A stretch of 25,704 nucleotides of DNA from Stagnihabitans sp039932095 (lineage in GTDB: Bacteria > Pseudomonadota > Alphaproteobacteria > Rhodobacterales > Rhodobacteraceae), in the NCBI GenBank assembly GCA_039932095.1, contig JBDTQR010000038.1, positions 1-25,704 of the forward strand, given 5' to 3'. The translations under genes and the position numbers were made by a program. The notes under the pieces were generated by a model that did no database searches, was not told the DNA's origin, and saw only the letters and a list, made by a program, of their open reading frames with translations. This document shows positions 1-8,620 of this stretch, one piece after another. Each line of letters opens with the position of its first letter. Within the stretch, counting starts at the first letter, position 1.

Positions 1-1
1 C

Positions 2-268
2 ACCGAAATCACAGCGAACGGACTGCCCTTCAACATCCGGACCGGGGCCTATGGTGGTGACATCACCGTACAGGTTTCCGATCCCAACAGCTCCACAATC
101 TTCGCAATCGATGGCAGTCTGCGGGGCAATCTCGGTGGTTCGCCGACCTATGCGAACGGGATACACGGCATGACAACCGCCGGGCTCTACACTGCGACTG
201 GCGACGATGGCGCGACCCATGTGGTTGTCGACGGCGTCTTTGTCGGAAAAGACCCGAATGCGCCGTAG
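2..268 (+). CDS. C-terminal fragment of an unrecognised gene (possible surface lipoprotein-type cargo)
   Basis: Frame 2 stays open from the left edge to a TAG at 266-268 and gives 88 residues of the C-terminus; the start lies outside the window. The peptide is rich in Gly, Thr, Asp and Val with alternating hydrophobic residues (for example ITVQVSDPN and VVVDGVFVGKDPNAP), which suggests a small beta-barrel or beta-sandwich. I do not recognise the family with certainty. The next gene starts inside it at 258 with an 11-base overlap, so the two are probably translationally coupled. Because that gene looks like a Slam-type outer-membrane barrel, this fragment could be the end of its cargo, such as a TbpB-like or hemophilin-like surface lipoprotein. 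That is inference from context and general composition only. Confidence 0.6.
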   Translation, partial: TEITANGLPFNIRTGAYGGDITVQVSDPNSSTIFAIDGSLRGNLGGSPTYANGIHGMTTAGLYTATGDDGATHVVVDGVFVGKDPNAP

Positions 269-1313
269 CGCCGGGTGCTGGCTGTTACTTTGCCTTGGTC
301 TGGTCCATCCGCTGCCGTCATCTGCCGATGTAACCAGCCGGGCCGGGATAGCCCAGATTTCAGGGTCCGAGCGCCTTCGCCTGTTTGCCTTTGGCAAGAT
401 GCTGGAAACCGGCATGGCACCGCGCGCGGCGGTTCTGCAGATGAAACAGGACATGGTCGTCCAAGGTTTTTACTATGACGCGGGCACAAGTCGCCTGATC
501 GACAAGAACGGCTGGCTGGCCCCTGTGTTGCGTTATGACGGCAATATCAACGGCGGGGCATTGCGCGACAGTTTTGTGTTCGACGGGCAAGTCTTTGACG
601 CCGCACCGGACTTCCGTGCCAAGGCGGGTGTCGTTGCCGGGCTGGCGGGGGGCGGCGCAGTCCGGCTGGCGTGGAGCAATGGTCGCTATCTAGAGGCGCG
701 TGTTCAAGGCGACGCCGTCTGGTCCCCGGACTATCGCATCGGCCGCACCACCGCCGAGCTGGCACTTTGCAGCCGCAACCACCTGACAGGCTGGACATTT
801 CTCGACTTTTGCCACTCGGCAGCAGTGACGTCGCGCGACCTCGGGTCCACCACGACCCAAGCGACCGACCTGTCGCTGAGCCAGCTTTTCGCGGCCGGGG
901 AAGGTTATCATGAATTGACCGCGGACCTGTCGCAAGCCAGTTATGACATTGGCCAGCAACCGGCCTTGACCCTGTCGTGGGATGCGGTGTGGGATCAGGC
1001 ATCAACGCGCCTTGCGCTGACCGTAGCGGCCCCGATCAAAGGCGAAACCGTGCTGCGTCAACGGCTTGATGTGGGGATGAATTGGCAATGGCATGGCCGC
1101 AGCATGGGTGTTGATCTATGGCATCAGCGGGCCGACGGTGGGACGTTCCTGTCAAGCCCGCGTGCCGACACCACCACCGGGATTGGCCTGAGTTTTGACA
1201 TCCGGCCCGGGGTCACAACGCAAATCGGCTATCTGGTCAATCGGTCCACCGTCGATCTATTTCGCTACGATCAGCTGTCGGTCAACATCCGTTTCGACGC
1301 GTTGCGCTGGTAG
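258..1313 (+). CDS. Outer-membrane beta-barrel protein, Slam-like (type XI secretion) candidate
   Basis: This 351-residue protein begins with a clear signal peptide (MRR, then a Leu-rich core, cleavage near residue 23 after SSA). I chose the ATG at 258 rather than the in-frame ATG at 207 because it places the signal peptide at the N-terminus. Residues 30-75 look helical. From about residue 88 onward the chain is a series of amphipathic beta-strands, roughly 12 by eye, ending in an aromatic residue (FDALRW), the usual outer-membrane protein terminus. The strand entry DGNINGG at 94-100, followed by DSFVFDGQVF, and the final strands (RYDQLSVNIRF) resemble the barrel of Slam/DUF560 proteins that move lipoproteins to the cell surface. 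The N-terminal TPR region usual in Slam is missing or very short. Alternatively it could be an outer-membrane partner of the neighbouring cellulose cluster, since its stop lies 4 bases from the convergent TPR gene. The barrel call is firm; the family call is moderate. Confidence 0.65.
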   Translation: MRRSAGCWLLLCLGLVHPLPSSADVTSRAGIAQISGSERLRLFAFGKMLETGMAPRAAVLQMKQDMVVQGFYYDAGTSRLIDKNGWLAPVLRYDGNINGGALRDSFVFDGQVFDAAPDFRAKAGVVAGLAGGGAVRLAWSNGRYLEARVQGDAVWSPDYRIGRTTAELALCSRNHLTGWTFLDFCHSAAVTSRDLGSTTTQATDLSLSQLFAAGEGYHELTADLSQASYDIGQQPALTLSWDAVWDQASTRLALTVAAPIKGETVLRQRLDVGMNWQWHGRSMGVDLWHQRADGGTFLSSPRADTTTGIGLSFDIRPGVTTQIGYLVNRSTVDLFRYDQLSVNIRFDALRW

Positions 1314-1317
1314 TCTT

Positions 1318-2781
1318 TCACAGGCCCGCAGCTTTCAGAGCCGCCCGGGTTTCCGCGGTCGCAAGCTGGTCGTTCAGCGCTTTGAAGATTTGCCGCGCCT
1401 TGGTTCTGTTGCCGGAGTTCAGATAGGCATAGCCGCGCAGAATGGCGAGGTCGCGCGGCAGGCTGCCCTTTATCTGCTCCAAAGCGTCAAAATACCCGAT
1501 GGATTGCCCGTATTGCCGCTGTTTGTAGGCCAGAACGCCACGCTGGTTCAGGATGATCGACTCCGTCTCGACCCGTTGCTGGCGGGTAAAATCGGTCGAC
1601 GCGGCAACGCGTGAGGCATCTTCGGTCATGTTGAGTTTCAGATAGGACAGCGCCATGCCAAACCGGGCATCGCGGCGCTGCGCCGCGTTAAGATGCGGCT
1701 CCGCGGTTCTGAACGCCCCCAATGCCTCCATCGGTCGGTCGAGGTTGTAGGCACACCAGCCACGCTGGGCCAGAGTTTGCGGCGACGTGGCATTTGCGGT
1801 CAGGGCAAGGCATTGCTCTGGCGTCACGGCCCTGCCTTGGCTGGCGGTTCCAGTGGTGGACCGCGTCGGAGCAGGGTCTGGTTGTGAAGGTTTTCTGGGT
1901 TGTTTTTGGGTTCCCGGCGCAGGGCGGGCACGGGGCCGGATGTTCAGCGCCGTTGCAGTCAGCTGCTGCGACGGAGCGACACTCTCGGTCGCCATAGTCC
2001 CGGTCTGGATTGCGATATCGGCCGGTGCCTCGCCCCGGCCTGCCAGAAGCTTGTCCTGAAGTGAGGTCAATTCAGCGGCGTTGTCGGGAAACCGCGTTTG
2101 CGCCACGGCAAACAGGTCGGTCAATTCCGCATTGCTCGTCACTGCGTCCGATTTTTCCAATGTCGCCAGGATGTCGGCAAAGGCCGTGCAGGCTTTCAGG
2201 ATACCCGTGTAGGTCGACAGGGCGGCGGCGGTGGCCTGCTGCGCCTCTTGCGCCTTGGCGATACGCCACGCGTTGTTCACGCGGTCGCAGCGCAACAATC
2301 CGTCGGTGCTGCTGGCGATTTGCAACGCCTCAGCCGCGTTGCCGGCGTCGAGGGCGGCGTCGAGTTTGACCTGTCCTTCATCAGTTTCCAAAAGCTGGAT
2401 CATGTCAGTGGGGGGCACCCAGGCCGGATATTGGCTCTGCGTCGTCGCGATGGTGTCGCGAGCGCCGGTTAAATCGCCGTCTGCGATCTGGCGGTAGATC
2501 GTGTCAATCTCGGTTGACGGCTGGGTCACCGCCAGTCTGCTGAGGTCGTCAGGCGGCACCCAGCTCGGAAATTGTGTCCGCAGCCGCCGCAGCTCGGCAT
2601 CAACCGAGGCCTGATCAGCCTGCTGGACGTAGAAGTTAAGCGCTTGAAGGTCCTGTTCGGACGGCATGGTTCCGGGCAGATTGGTTGCAGCGGTCGCGTC
2701 CGGCACTGCCGGCGTTTGTGCCGCCATTGGCAGCGCCAGACCGGCCATCACCAACACTGCTGCCAGAAGGATCCGGGTCAT
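1318..2781 (-). CDS. Periplasmic TPR protein of the cellulose cluster (BcsC/BcsK position)
   Basis: This is the last gene of the cellulose string, 487 residues. I chose the ATG at 2781 because it overlaps the bcsZ stop as ATGA and begins directly with a signal peptide (MTRILLAAVLVMAGLALPMAA). After it come two copies of an (F/Y)P-x-WVPP motif at residues 71-80 and 118-127, a helical region, a Pro/Thr/Arg-rich linker at roughly 275-325, and TPR-like helices to the C-terminus (for example QRGWCAYNLDRPMEALGAF and AYLNSGNRTKARQIF). In enterobacteria BcsC carries TPRs plus an outer-membrane barrel; this protein stops after the TPRs. From memory, alphaproteobacterial cellulose operons often carry such a TPR-only protein, called BcsK. 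Its likely job is to hold or guide the export complex in the periplasm. The role rests on position and TPR content. Confidence 0.75.
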   Translation of the reverse strand: MTRILLAAVLVMAGLALPMAAQTPAVPDATAATNLPGTMPSEQDLQALNFYVQQADQASVDAELRRLRTQFPSWVPPDDLSRLAVTQPSTEIDTIYRQIADGDLTGARDTIATTQSQYPAWVPPTDMIQLLETDEGQVKLDAALDAGNAAEALQIASSTDGLLRCDRVNNAWRIAKAQEAQQATAAALSTYTGILKACTAFADILATLEKSDAVTSNAELTDLFAVAQTRFPDNAAELTSLQDKLLAGRGEAPADIAIQTGTMATESVAPSQQLTATALNIRPRARPAPGTQKQPRKPSQPDPAPTRSTTGTASQGRAVTPEQCLALTANATSPQTLAQRGWCAYNLDRPMEALGAFRTAEPHLNAAQRRDARFGMALSYLKLNMTEDASRVAASTDFTRQQRVETESIILNQRGVLAYKQRQYGQSIGYFDALEQIKGSLPRDLAILRGYAYLNSGNRTKARQIFKALNDQLATAETRAALKAAGL

Positions 2782-3872
2782 ACCGGCACACATTGCGGAA
2801 ACAACTCGGCCTGCGCCACCAGCGCCATAAGGTGCAGCGTTGCCGGATAATAGGGCTGATCGGTTGAAAATGCCGGAATCGCTGCGCCGATCGAGCCTGA
2901 TCCGGCGCAGGCCGCCAGGGCCGAGATGGCAGCATAACCCGGATGCGGGCTGCGTTCGCGGGGCTCGCCAGTGCTGGCGTCAAACACTGCGACGGCATCC
3001 TTACCGCCTGCCGCAGCCGAAGCCGCGACGTAGCGGCGGACGGCTTCGGCATCGGCCTGACCGGACCACATCGCAAAAAGCGGTATCCGCATCGCCTCGT
3101 ATCCAGAGTCAGCCGAAAATCCTGCGGGTGGGGCCGACCAGCCTTGTGGCCCGACCGTGATCCAGTCGGGAACCAGGCGTTGCTGGGCTATGCTGGTCAT
3201 CAACGCGACGCCATCCTCTGCAACTTTGTCCAGTGATGCGGCGCCGGATGCCGCTGCGAGATCGTGCATTGCTCGTGGGAAATAGTAGGAAAGATTGATG
3301 ACATACTCGGCACCTGTGGTGAAGCCGGTTTCGCCGGGCAGGAACAACAGCCCGCCATTGCCGTCCGGATGGGCGACGACACAAAGCCGCGCCAGATCGG
3401 TCGCAATGGCACGCGCCCTGTCGGCAAGGTCGTCGCGACCGTGGCGCGCCGCCATCGAGGACAGCGCCCAGGCATAGAACAGATCGCCGTCGCTGGCATT
3501 GTTATGGTCTGGCACGCTGGGCGTCTGGTCATGCTTCCAGCGCCATGCCAGCAGCGCATCGGGCCGAACGGCGAGGTTCTTTTCAGTCCAGGCATAGATG
3601 CTGTCAAAAGCCGCGACATCGTCGAATGCGGCCGCGAGGGTCAGCCCATAGCCCTGACCCTCGGAGTGGCTGTCAGAGTTCTGGAAACCGTCCACGACGC
3701 GGCCCTCGGGCGACAGGCACAGGGTCTTCCACGCCTGCCAGGCTGCCTGCAACGGATGATCCGGCGCGATGACCCCGGCAATGCCCTGATTTTGGCCAGA
3801 CCAACCTCGTTGTGCCAAGCCAGCGGCGACAGCGGCCATTCCGAGGGACGCGACGAATTGGCGACGCTTCAT
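2778..3872 (-). CDS. bcsZ: Cellulose-cluster endoglucanase, GH8 family (BcsZ)
   Basis: BcsZ is a periplasmic beta-1,4-glucanase that cuts nascent cellulose and is commonly encoded with the synthase. The protein is 364 residues from the ATG at 3872; a longer open frame to 4067 is only bcsB sequence read in another frame. The start forms an ATGA overlap with the bcsB stop. The N-terminus, KRRQFVASLG followed by an Ala-rich core, resembles a twin-arginine signal. GH8 landmarks are visible: SEGQGYG with the likely catalytic acid Glu71, then KHDQTPSVPDHNNASDGDLFYAWAL, with Asp128-Gly-Asp130 in the conserved second acidic motif. Further GH8-like stretches include the YVINLSYYFPRAM segment and SPDSGYEA-like FSADSGYEAMRIPLF. 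The length matches BcsZ (about 370). No sign of truncation is seen. Confidence 0.92.
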   Translation of the reverse strand: MKRRQFVASLGMAAVAAGLAQRGWSGQNQGIAGVIAPDHPLQAAWQAWKTLCLSPEGRVVDGFQNSDSHSEGQGYGLTLAAAFDDVAAFDSIYAWTEKNLAVRPDALLAWRWKHDQTPSVPDHNNASDGDLFYAWALSSMAARHGRDDLADRARAIATDLARLCVVAHPDGNGGLLFLPGETGFTTGAEYVINLSYYFPRAMHDLAAASGAASLDKVAEDGVALMTSIAQQRLVPDWITVGPQGWSAPPAGFSADSGYEAMRIPLFAMWSGQADAEAVRRYVAASAAAGGKDAVAVFDASTGEPRERSPHPGYAAISALAACAGSGSIGAAIPAFSTDQPYYPATLHLMALVAQAELFPQCVPV

Positions 3873-6229
3873 GTATGGCTTCCCTTCCGACGCGTGATCA
3901 ACACATAGATCAACGCGGGTATGACTGAAATCAATGCAAAGGCGAGCGTCAGGGTCGCGAACAGCGACGGCCACCACGACGCGTAGTTGCCCAGCACGGG
4001 GCGAAGGTTCGATATCGACAACGGTTCCAGTAGTGCCGGGCGGTGGTTCGCCGACCATCCGACCCAAGTCCCGTCACGCTGCAACAGCAACGCCTGACTG
4101 TGCAGATCATAGCGCCTCGCTCGGCGCAAAAGATCGACCTGCTGTGCCAGTTCGGTCATGCTGGTGTCCGGTCCTGCGACCAGCCAGACATCGTCAGGCT
4201 GGGTCGGATCAAGCTGCAAAAGCAGGGCCTGTCCGGACTTGCCGGACAACCATTCTGCCAAAGTGGAAGTGCCCGGAAATGCCAGAGAGCGGATCTCGTT
4301 CGCCCGGGCGGCAAACCAACCATTTGTGGGCCAGAGATCGCCAATGCCGAACCAAGAGCCGCCATTTGATACCGGCTGCGGCGCCGCTTTGGCCGGCAGG
4401 CCATTGTCGTCCGCCAGGGTATAGGCGGCGGGCGATGCTGCGGCGGGCTGCGGCAAAGTTGTCTGAAGGCGGGGGAACACCGCGGTCTGCAACATCTGAC
4501 GCGTCACCCCGGTATCGCCCCGTGGCACCAGGCCCACAGACCCGACATCGACGACGTGCAACCGCGCCGGAACGCGGTCGGTGGCAAGTGGCCGGAACAG
4601 CGCACCAAAGGCGAGAAGCGTCGGCTCGTCCCGTGTGGGGTCGGCAATTTCGGGCGGTATCACGATACCATCGCCACCAATGCGCGCCAGACTGCGTGAG
4701 ATATCCGATTGCCACATCCGCGGTGAAGGCGGCACATTCAGCGAACTGTCGCCCAATATGACCAACATGTCGGTGCTGCGCGGCGTGCAGGGCAGATCCG
4801 GCGGATCGCCCGGCACCGACATCTCGAATGTCAGGCTGTTCATGCCCGGGTTCAACTGATTGGCGCGAAAGGTCATGTTGAGCGGCGGCAGTACCTTGCC
4901 GCCATCGCGGTCCAGCGGCAACACGCGAATCGTCTGACCATTGACCTTGACCAGCAAGAGCGACCCTTGGGCAAGATCTGCGGAAAAGCCGTAATGCAGC
5001 GTGAAGGCGGCCTTTTGCGACGCCAGCAACAGCCAGTCATCAGGCAAGAGGAAGTTCACGTCCTGCCGGAAGTAATGGGTATTGCCAAGGATTTCTGCCG
5101 AGCCGAGGTCCGCCAGGGGTGTGGCGCGGCCTGGAGTGAGGAGTGGCACACTCGCGGCAGGTGACCGTTCAGGCAGCATGCTATCCAGATCGGGCAGTTT
5201 GGATCCGGAATATTCAACCTGCAGAACAATTGCCCCACCCGATCCGCGCCGGATTGTTGCCTTGGGCTCGGGTCCGGGGATCAGCGCAACGCGGACTTTG
5301 GCGTCCGGTCCGGCCTGCACGTCATAGAACGAATGAACCTTGATCTGAACCGCGCCGCCGATCGCCGCGGTGATCCGATTGGCAACCTGACCCAGCAGGG
5401 CATTGTCGGTTTTGGGGTCCGCCAGAAGGTCGATTGCCCCGGTCCCCATGACTTGCGTGCTTGCCAGGGCAACAAAGCTGTCGCCGTTTGTCGGCATCGA
5501 TTCCGGCGAGACCGAAACACCGCTATTCGCGAGATCGACTTCAGTCCAGATGGCGAACGATGCTTCAGGGCCGCAAAATATGCGGTGGCTTTGAGCAGTG
5601 ATCAAGCGGATCCGGTTTTCCCCGGTGACCAGTCCGGTGATCGGGACCGACTTGTCGGCAAATGCGCCGATGTTGTCCAGCTGCACCGACCCCGACTCGG
5701 CGCCATTGACCCAGACAGTCAATTTCGAGGCCTGCGACAGCACGTTCGCGCTGGAGCGCAACGCCAGCACAAGGGTCGGCGGCGGCGGCACGCCCTTGGG
5801 CAGGGTCAGAATGAAATCGGCACTGGCCACCTCGCCGCTCAGGCGGAAATGGCCGGGGGTTGGCATGCTGCTGCCAATTCGAACTTCTGTCGGGACAAAC
5901 CCGTCAGCCGGCATCAAGGCGAGCCGCCAGTTGGCAATGGCCAAGGGATCGGCCGGCGGCTGGGATGCATCGCGCGCGAGTGGCACCGCCGGCGGCAGGG
6001 TGAGGTCGGCAGGTGGAGGCGTTGCGGTTGCAGGTGGGTCGATGGTAATCGCCGGCGACGGACCCGCCTCGACAGGCTGCCCTGATGGCGGCTGGACAAC
6101 CTCAGGCTCGGCGATGGTCGCGGGTGGAGCAATCTGGATCAGCGGTGCTTCTGGCGCAGTCTGACCAAACCCGTGATTTGCAAAGGCGGACAGCATCAAT
6201 CCGGCGATCATCCAGCGCATCGCGGTCAT
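3869..6229 (-). CDS. bcsB: Cellulose synthase regulatory/periplasmic subunit BcsB
   Basis: BcsB is the periplasmic, membrane-anchored partner of BcsA; it is needed for catalysis and carries carbohydrate-binding domains that lead the glucan away from the membrane. The protein has 786 residues. Residues 1-23 are a signal peptide ending HGFGQ. About residues 25-95 form a Pro/Ala-rich linker that makes it longer than the R. sphaeroides protein (about 725 from memory). The body shows the repeated carbohydrate-binding/flavodoxin-like architecture (for example LTVWVNGAESGSVQL and LLVKVNGQTIRVLPL). The C-terminus is one transmembrane helix (about 755-778, SLFATLTLAFALISVIPALI) closed by RRKGSHT, the anchor that packs against BcsA. 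The start overlaps the bcsA stop as ATGA, and the stop overlaps the bcsZ start in the same way, so equal stoichiometry by coupled translation is likely. Confidence 0.96.
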   Translation of the reverse strand: MTAMRWMIAGLMLSAFANHGFGQTAPEAPLIQIAPPATIAEPEVVQPPSGQPVEAGPSPAITIDPPATATPPPADLTLPPAVPLARDASQPPADPLAIANWRLALMPADGFVPTEVRIGSSMPTPGHFRLSGEVASADFILTLPKGVPPPPTLVLALRSSANVLSQASKLTVWVNGAESGSVQLDNIGAFADKSVPITGLVTGENRIRLITAQSHRIFCGPEASFAIWTEVDLANSGVSVSPESMPTNGDSFVALASTQVMGTGAIDLLADPKTDNALLGQVANRITAAIGGAVQIKVHSFYDVQAGPDAKVRVALIPGPEPKATIRRGSGGAIVLQVEYSGSKLPDLDSMLPERSPAASVPLLTPGRATPLADLGSAEILGNTHYFRQDVNFLLPDDWLLLASQKAAFTLHYGFSADLAQGSLLLVKVNGQTIRVLPLDRDGGKVLPPLNMTFRANQLNPGMNSLTFEMSVPGDPPDLPCTPRSTDMLVILGDSSLNVPPSPRMWQSDISRSLARIGGDGIVIPPEIADPTRDEPTLLAFGALFRPLATDRVPARLHVVDVGSVGLVPRGDTGVTRQMLQTAVFPRLQTTLPQPAAASPAAYTLADDNGLPAKAAPQPVSNGGSWFGIGDLWPTNGWFAARANEIRSLAFPGTSTLAEWLSGKSGQALLLQLDPTQPDDVWLVAGPDTSMTELAQQVDLLRRARRYDLHSQALLLQRDGTWVGWSANHRPALLEPLSISNLRPVLGNYASWWPSLFATLTLAFALISVIPALIYVLITRRKGSHT

Positions 6230-8556
6230 TGCGCGCCCGCCTGAAGAAGGACGCCGCCTGCGGAAAGGTCAGACCGCGGCTCCGGCTCCACCTCGACGAA
6301 GTCGGCACCAAAGGCCACAAGATGGGCTGGCTTCTTGTCTACGACCGCCCCGGCAGCGGCCTTGCGACGACGTTCCGGTTCGCGGATAAAATCGCCGATC
6401 GTCAAGGGGAAGGACGACAGGCTGAGCCAGAGGAAGTAGAGGATGCCCGCCACCAGGCCCTTCTTGACGCGGGTCGCCTGACGGATCTTCAGCCAGTTTT
6501 CGCTGGACCCAAAGATCAAGAAGGCGACGGTTTCGCGCACGGCCATTGGTTGATCCGGCAGGAATAGCAGCCCCAGCACCGGTCCCTGTGGCGAGTCGGT
6601 GATCTTGCGCACCGATGCTTTCACTGGCCGCTCCAGATGCTGTGCATCGGCAAAGCGCGGGCGAAATTCGATGGTCTGGCCGATCGTGACCATCCGCAGT
6701 CCCTTGGCTCCAGCCGGCACTTTGGTCAGTTGCAGCCGTGCCCCACTTGTCGAGGCGTCCAGCAGCACGCCGTCCAGCGGCACCTCCCCCGACCCATCCC
6801 ACCACATCGTCGCGGGTGCCTGCATTTCTACGCGCGGCGAGGTGCGGCGCTGCTGTTTTTCGGAAACCGCCCGCAAAGACAGCGACACCAGCAGAAAGTT
6901 GATGGCAGCCCAGGTGCCGACGACACCCAGCACGCCATGATCTCCGGGGTAGGCAATCCAGCGGATGATCAGGGCCATCATCCCTGCGAAGGTCAGCAGA
7001 AAAAGCGACAACAGTGGGCCGTAGATCGGCGAGATGTAATCCTCTGCCAGCGTCTCGTCCTTTGCCGTCACGTTGAACTTGGCGCCGCGCGGTTTCAGGA
7101 TGGTTCGGATGATCGCAAGCGCCAGATAAGGTGCCTGCGCAACCTCGTAAACCTCAGAGATCAGCGGCCATCTGTAGCGTGCGAACAGCGCATTCTGGAT
7201 CAGGAAACTGACCGCCATGTAGCTGAGCGTATAGGTCATCGCGTCGCGGTAGGTCGACACGAAAATCTCGACCCCGAAGAACAGATAGGTCAGTGGCGCA
7301 ATCAGATAGACCAGCCGGATGATCGGGAACAGCCAGAACGACATGGAGTTGATATAACAAAGCCGCTGCAGAAATCCCAAACCGCGGCGGAACAACGGGT
7401 TCTTCAGGATCAGCATCTGCATCATGCCCGCCGCCCAGCGTCCGCGCTGCTGGATGAAGGACGCAAAAGTCTCCGGTTGCAGGCCAGCGATCATGGCAAT
7501 GTCGAGATAGAGGCTGTGCCAGCCGTTCGAGTGGATCTCCAACGCGGTTTCGGCATCTTCGGTAATCGTCTCACCGGCAAAACCCCCGACGGAATCCAGT
7601 GCCGAGCGTCGCAGCAGGGCAGCCGAGCCGCAGAAGAAAGCGCCGCCCCAACGGTCAAGGCCGCGGTGGATCATGCTGTAGAACATCTCATTCTCGGGCG
7701 GGCAGCGCAGACCCAGATTGCGCTCGATCGGGTCCTTGTTGATGAAAAAGTGCGGGGTCTGTACCAGGAACAGCTTTGGGTCATCGACGAAGTAACCAAC
7801 GGTCCGGGCCAGAAAATCACGCGATGGCACGTGGTCGGCATCGAACACTGCCACCAGATCGCCGTCCAGATTGGCGAGGGCCGCGCTCATGTTGCCAGCC
7901 TTGGCGTGTTCATTCCTGGCCCGCGTGGAATAAATGATGCCAAGATCGGCGCAAAGCTGCTGCAGTTCGGCCCGCCGGGCCTGCGAGCGTGCGGCGAGGT
8001 CGGGATCGGCAGAGTTGCAGCGCTGGTCGGTGCCGCCATCGTCGCACAGGACGACCCGGCGCTTGTCGCTTGGATAGATCATGTTCTTGGCGGCCGAGAG
8101 GGTAATGCTCAGCATCTCGGGCGGTTCGTTGTAGGACGGCACCAAGACATCGACCCGGGGCAGCCTGTCCACCGCAACCTTGGGCGGGCGGGCGCGCTGC
8201 GTCGGATCGGCGGTGATGAAGGCGTTCAGGAAAAACACCAGGATCGAATAGGATTCGACCACGAACAAGATAACCGCCAGAGCGAATGAAACCGTCAGGC
8301 CAGCCGCTGGCAAGGTTTCCGTCAGACGCCAGATCCAGTAGCGCACCACGATCACGCTGCCCACGGCCATCAGGGCAAACCGCACGGGTGTGATCGTAGC
8401 AAAAGGCTTCAGCCCGACGATGATGATGATGGCGGCAATCCCAAGCAACGCCTGCGCCGTCGACGATGACGGCAGCGAAGCCAGCACCAATGTCGGCAGC
8501 ATCAGCAAGACCCAGATCAATAGCAATCCGATCGTGCCTACTTTGGTACTTTTCAC
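6226..8556 (-). CDS. bcsA: Cellulose synthase catalytic subunit BcsA (UDP-forming, c-di-GMP activated)
   Basis: This inner-membrane processive glycosyltransferase polymerises UDP-glucose to beta-1,4-glucan and threads it through its own membrane channel. At 776 residues it is close to R. sphaeroides BcsA (788). All key GT2 features are present: CDDGG at 171-175, the DxD pair Asp239/Asp241 (FDADH), the finger-helix FFCGS at 307-311, the catalytic TED at 332-334 and QRGRW at 370-374. The gating loop FNVTAK is at 494-499. A PilZ domain follows, with RTSPR (571-575, RxxxR) and DASTSG (600-605), the c-di-GMP binding residues. Several transmembrane helices flank the GT domain and more follow it. 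The start is GTG at 8556, shown by an N-terminus that enters directly into the first helix; the ribosome site is weak (GTGAG about 9 bases upstream). The stop is shared with bcsB. Confidence 0.98.
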   Translation of the reverse strand: MKSTKVGTIGLLLIWVLLMLPTLVLASLPSSSTAQALLGIAAIIIIVGLKPFATITPVRFALMAVGSVIVVRYWIWRLTETLPAAGLTVSFALAVILFVVESYSILVFFLNAFITADPTQRARPPKVAVDRLPRVDVLVPSYNEPPEMLSITLSAAKNMIYPSDKRRVVLCDDGGTDQRCNSADPDLAARSQARRAELQQLCADLGIIYSTRARNEHAKAGNMSAALANLDGDLVAVFDADHVPSRDFLARTVGYFVDDPKLFLVQTPHFFINKDPIERNLGLRCPPENEMFYSMIHRGLDRWGGAFFCGSAALLRRSALDSVGGFAGETITEDAETALEIHSNGWHSLYLDIAMIAGLQPETFASFIQQRGRWAAGMMQMLILKNPLFRRGLGFLQRLCYINSMSFWLFPIIRLVYLIAPLTYLFFGVEIFVSTYRDAMTYTLSYMAVSFLIQNALFARYRWPLISEVYEVAQAPYLALAIIRTILKPRGAKFNVTAKDETLAEDYISPIYGPLLSLFLLTFAGMMALIIRWIAYPGDHGVLGVVGTWAAINFLLVSLSLRAVSEKQQRRTSPRVEMQAPATMWWDGSGEVPLDGVLLDASTSGARLQLTKVPAGAKGLRMVTIGQTIEFRPRFADAQHLERPVKASVRKITDSPQGPVLGLLFLPDQPMAVRETVAFLIFGSSENWLKIRQATRVKKGLVAGILYFLWLSLSSFPLTIGDFIREPERRRKAAAGAVVDKKPAHLVAFGADFVEVEPEPRSDLSAGGVLLQAGAQ

Positions 8557-8620
8557 ACTTTGCTCACTTTCGAAACGCCTTGTCGTCAGCGCAAAATCCT
8601 AGCTTTCGATTGGGGCGCTT

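Noticed and set aside
6637..8289. 550-codon open frame opposite bcsA
   Set aside because: It is the mirror of a strongly conserved gene in GC-rich DNA; its peptide is rich in Arg, Gln and His with no domain.
8557..8620. AGCGC/GCGCT pairing between bcsN and bcsA as a terminator
   Set aside because: Short stem with a loop over 20 bases and no T-run; bcsN and bcsA more likely share a transcript.
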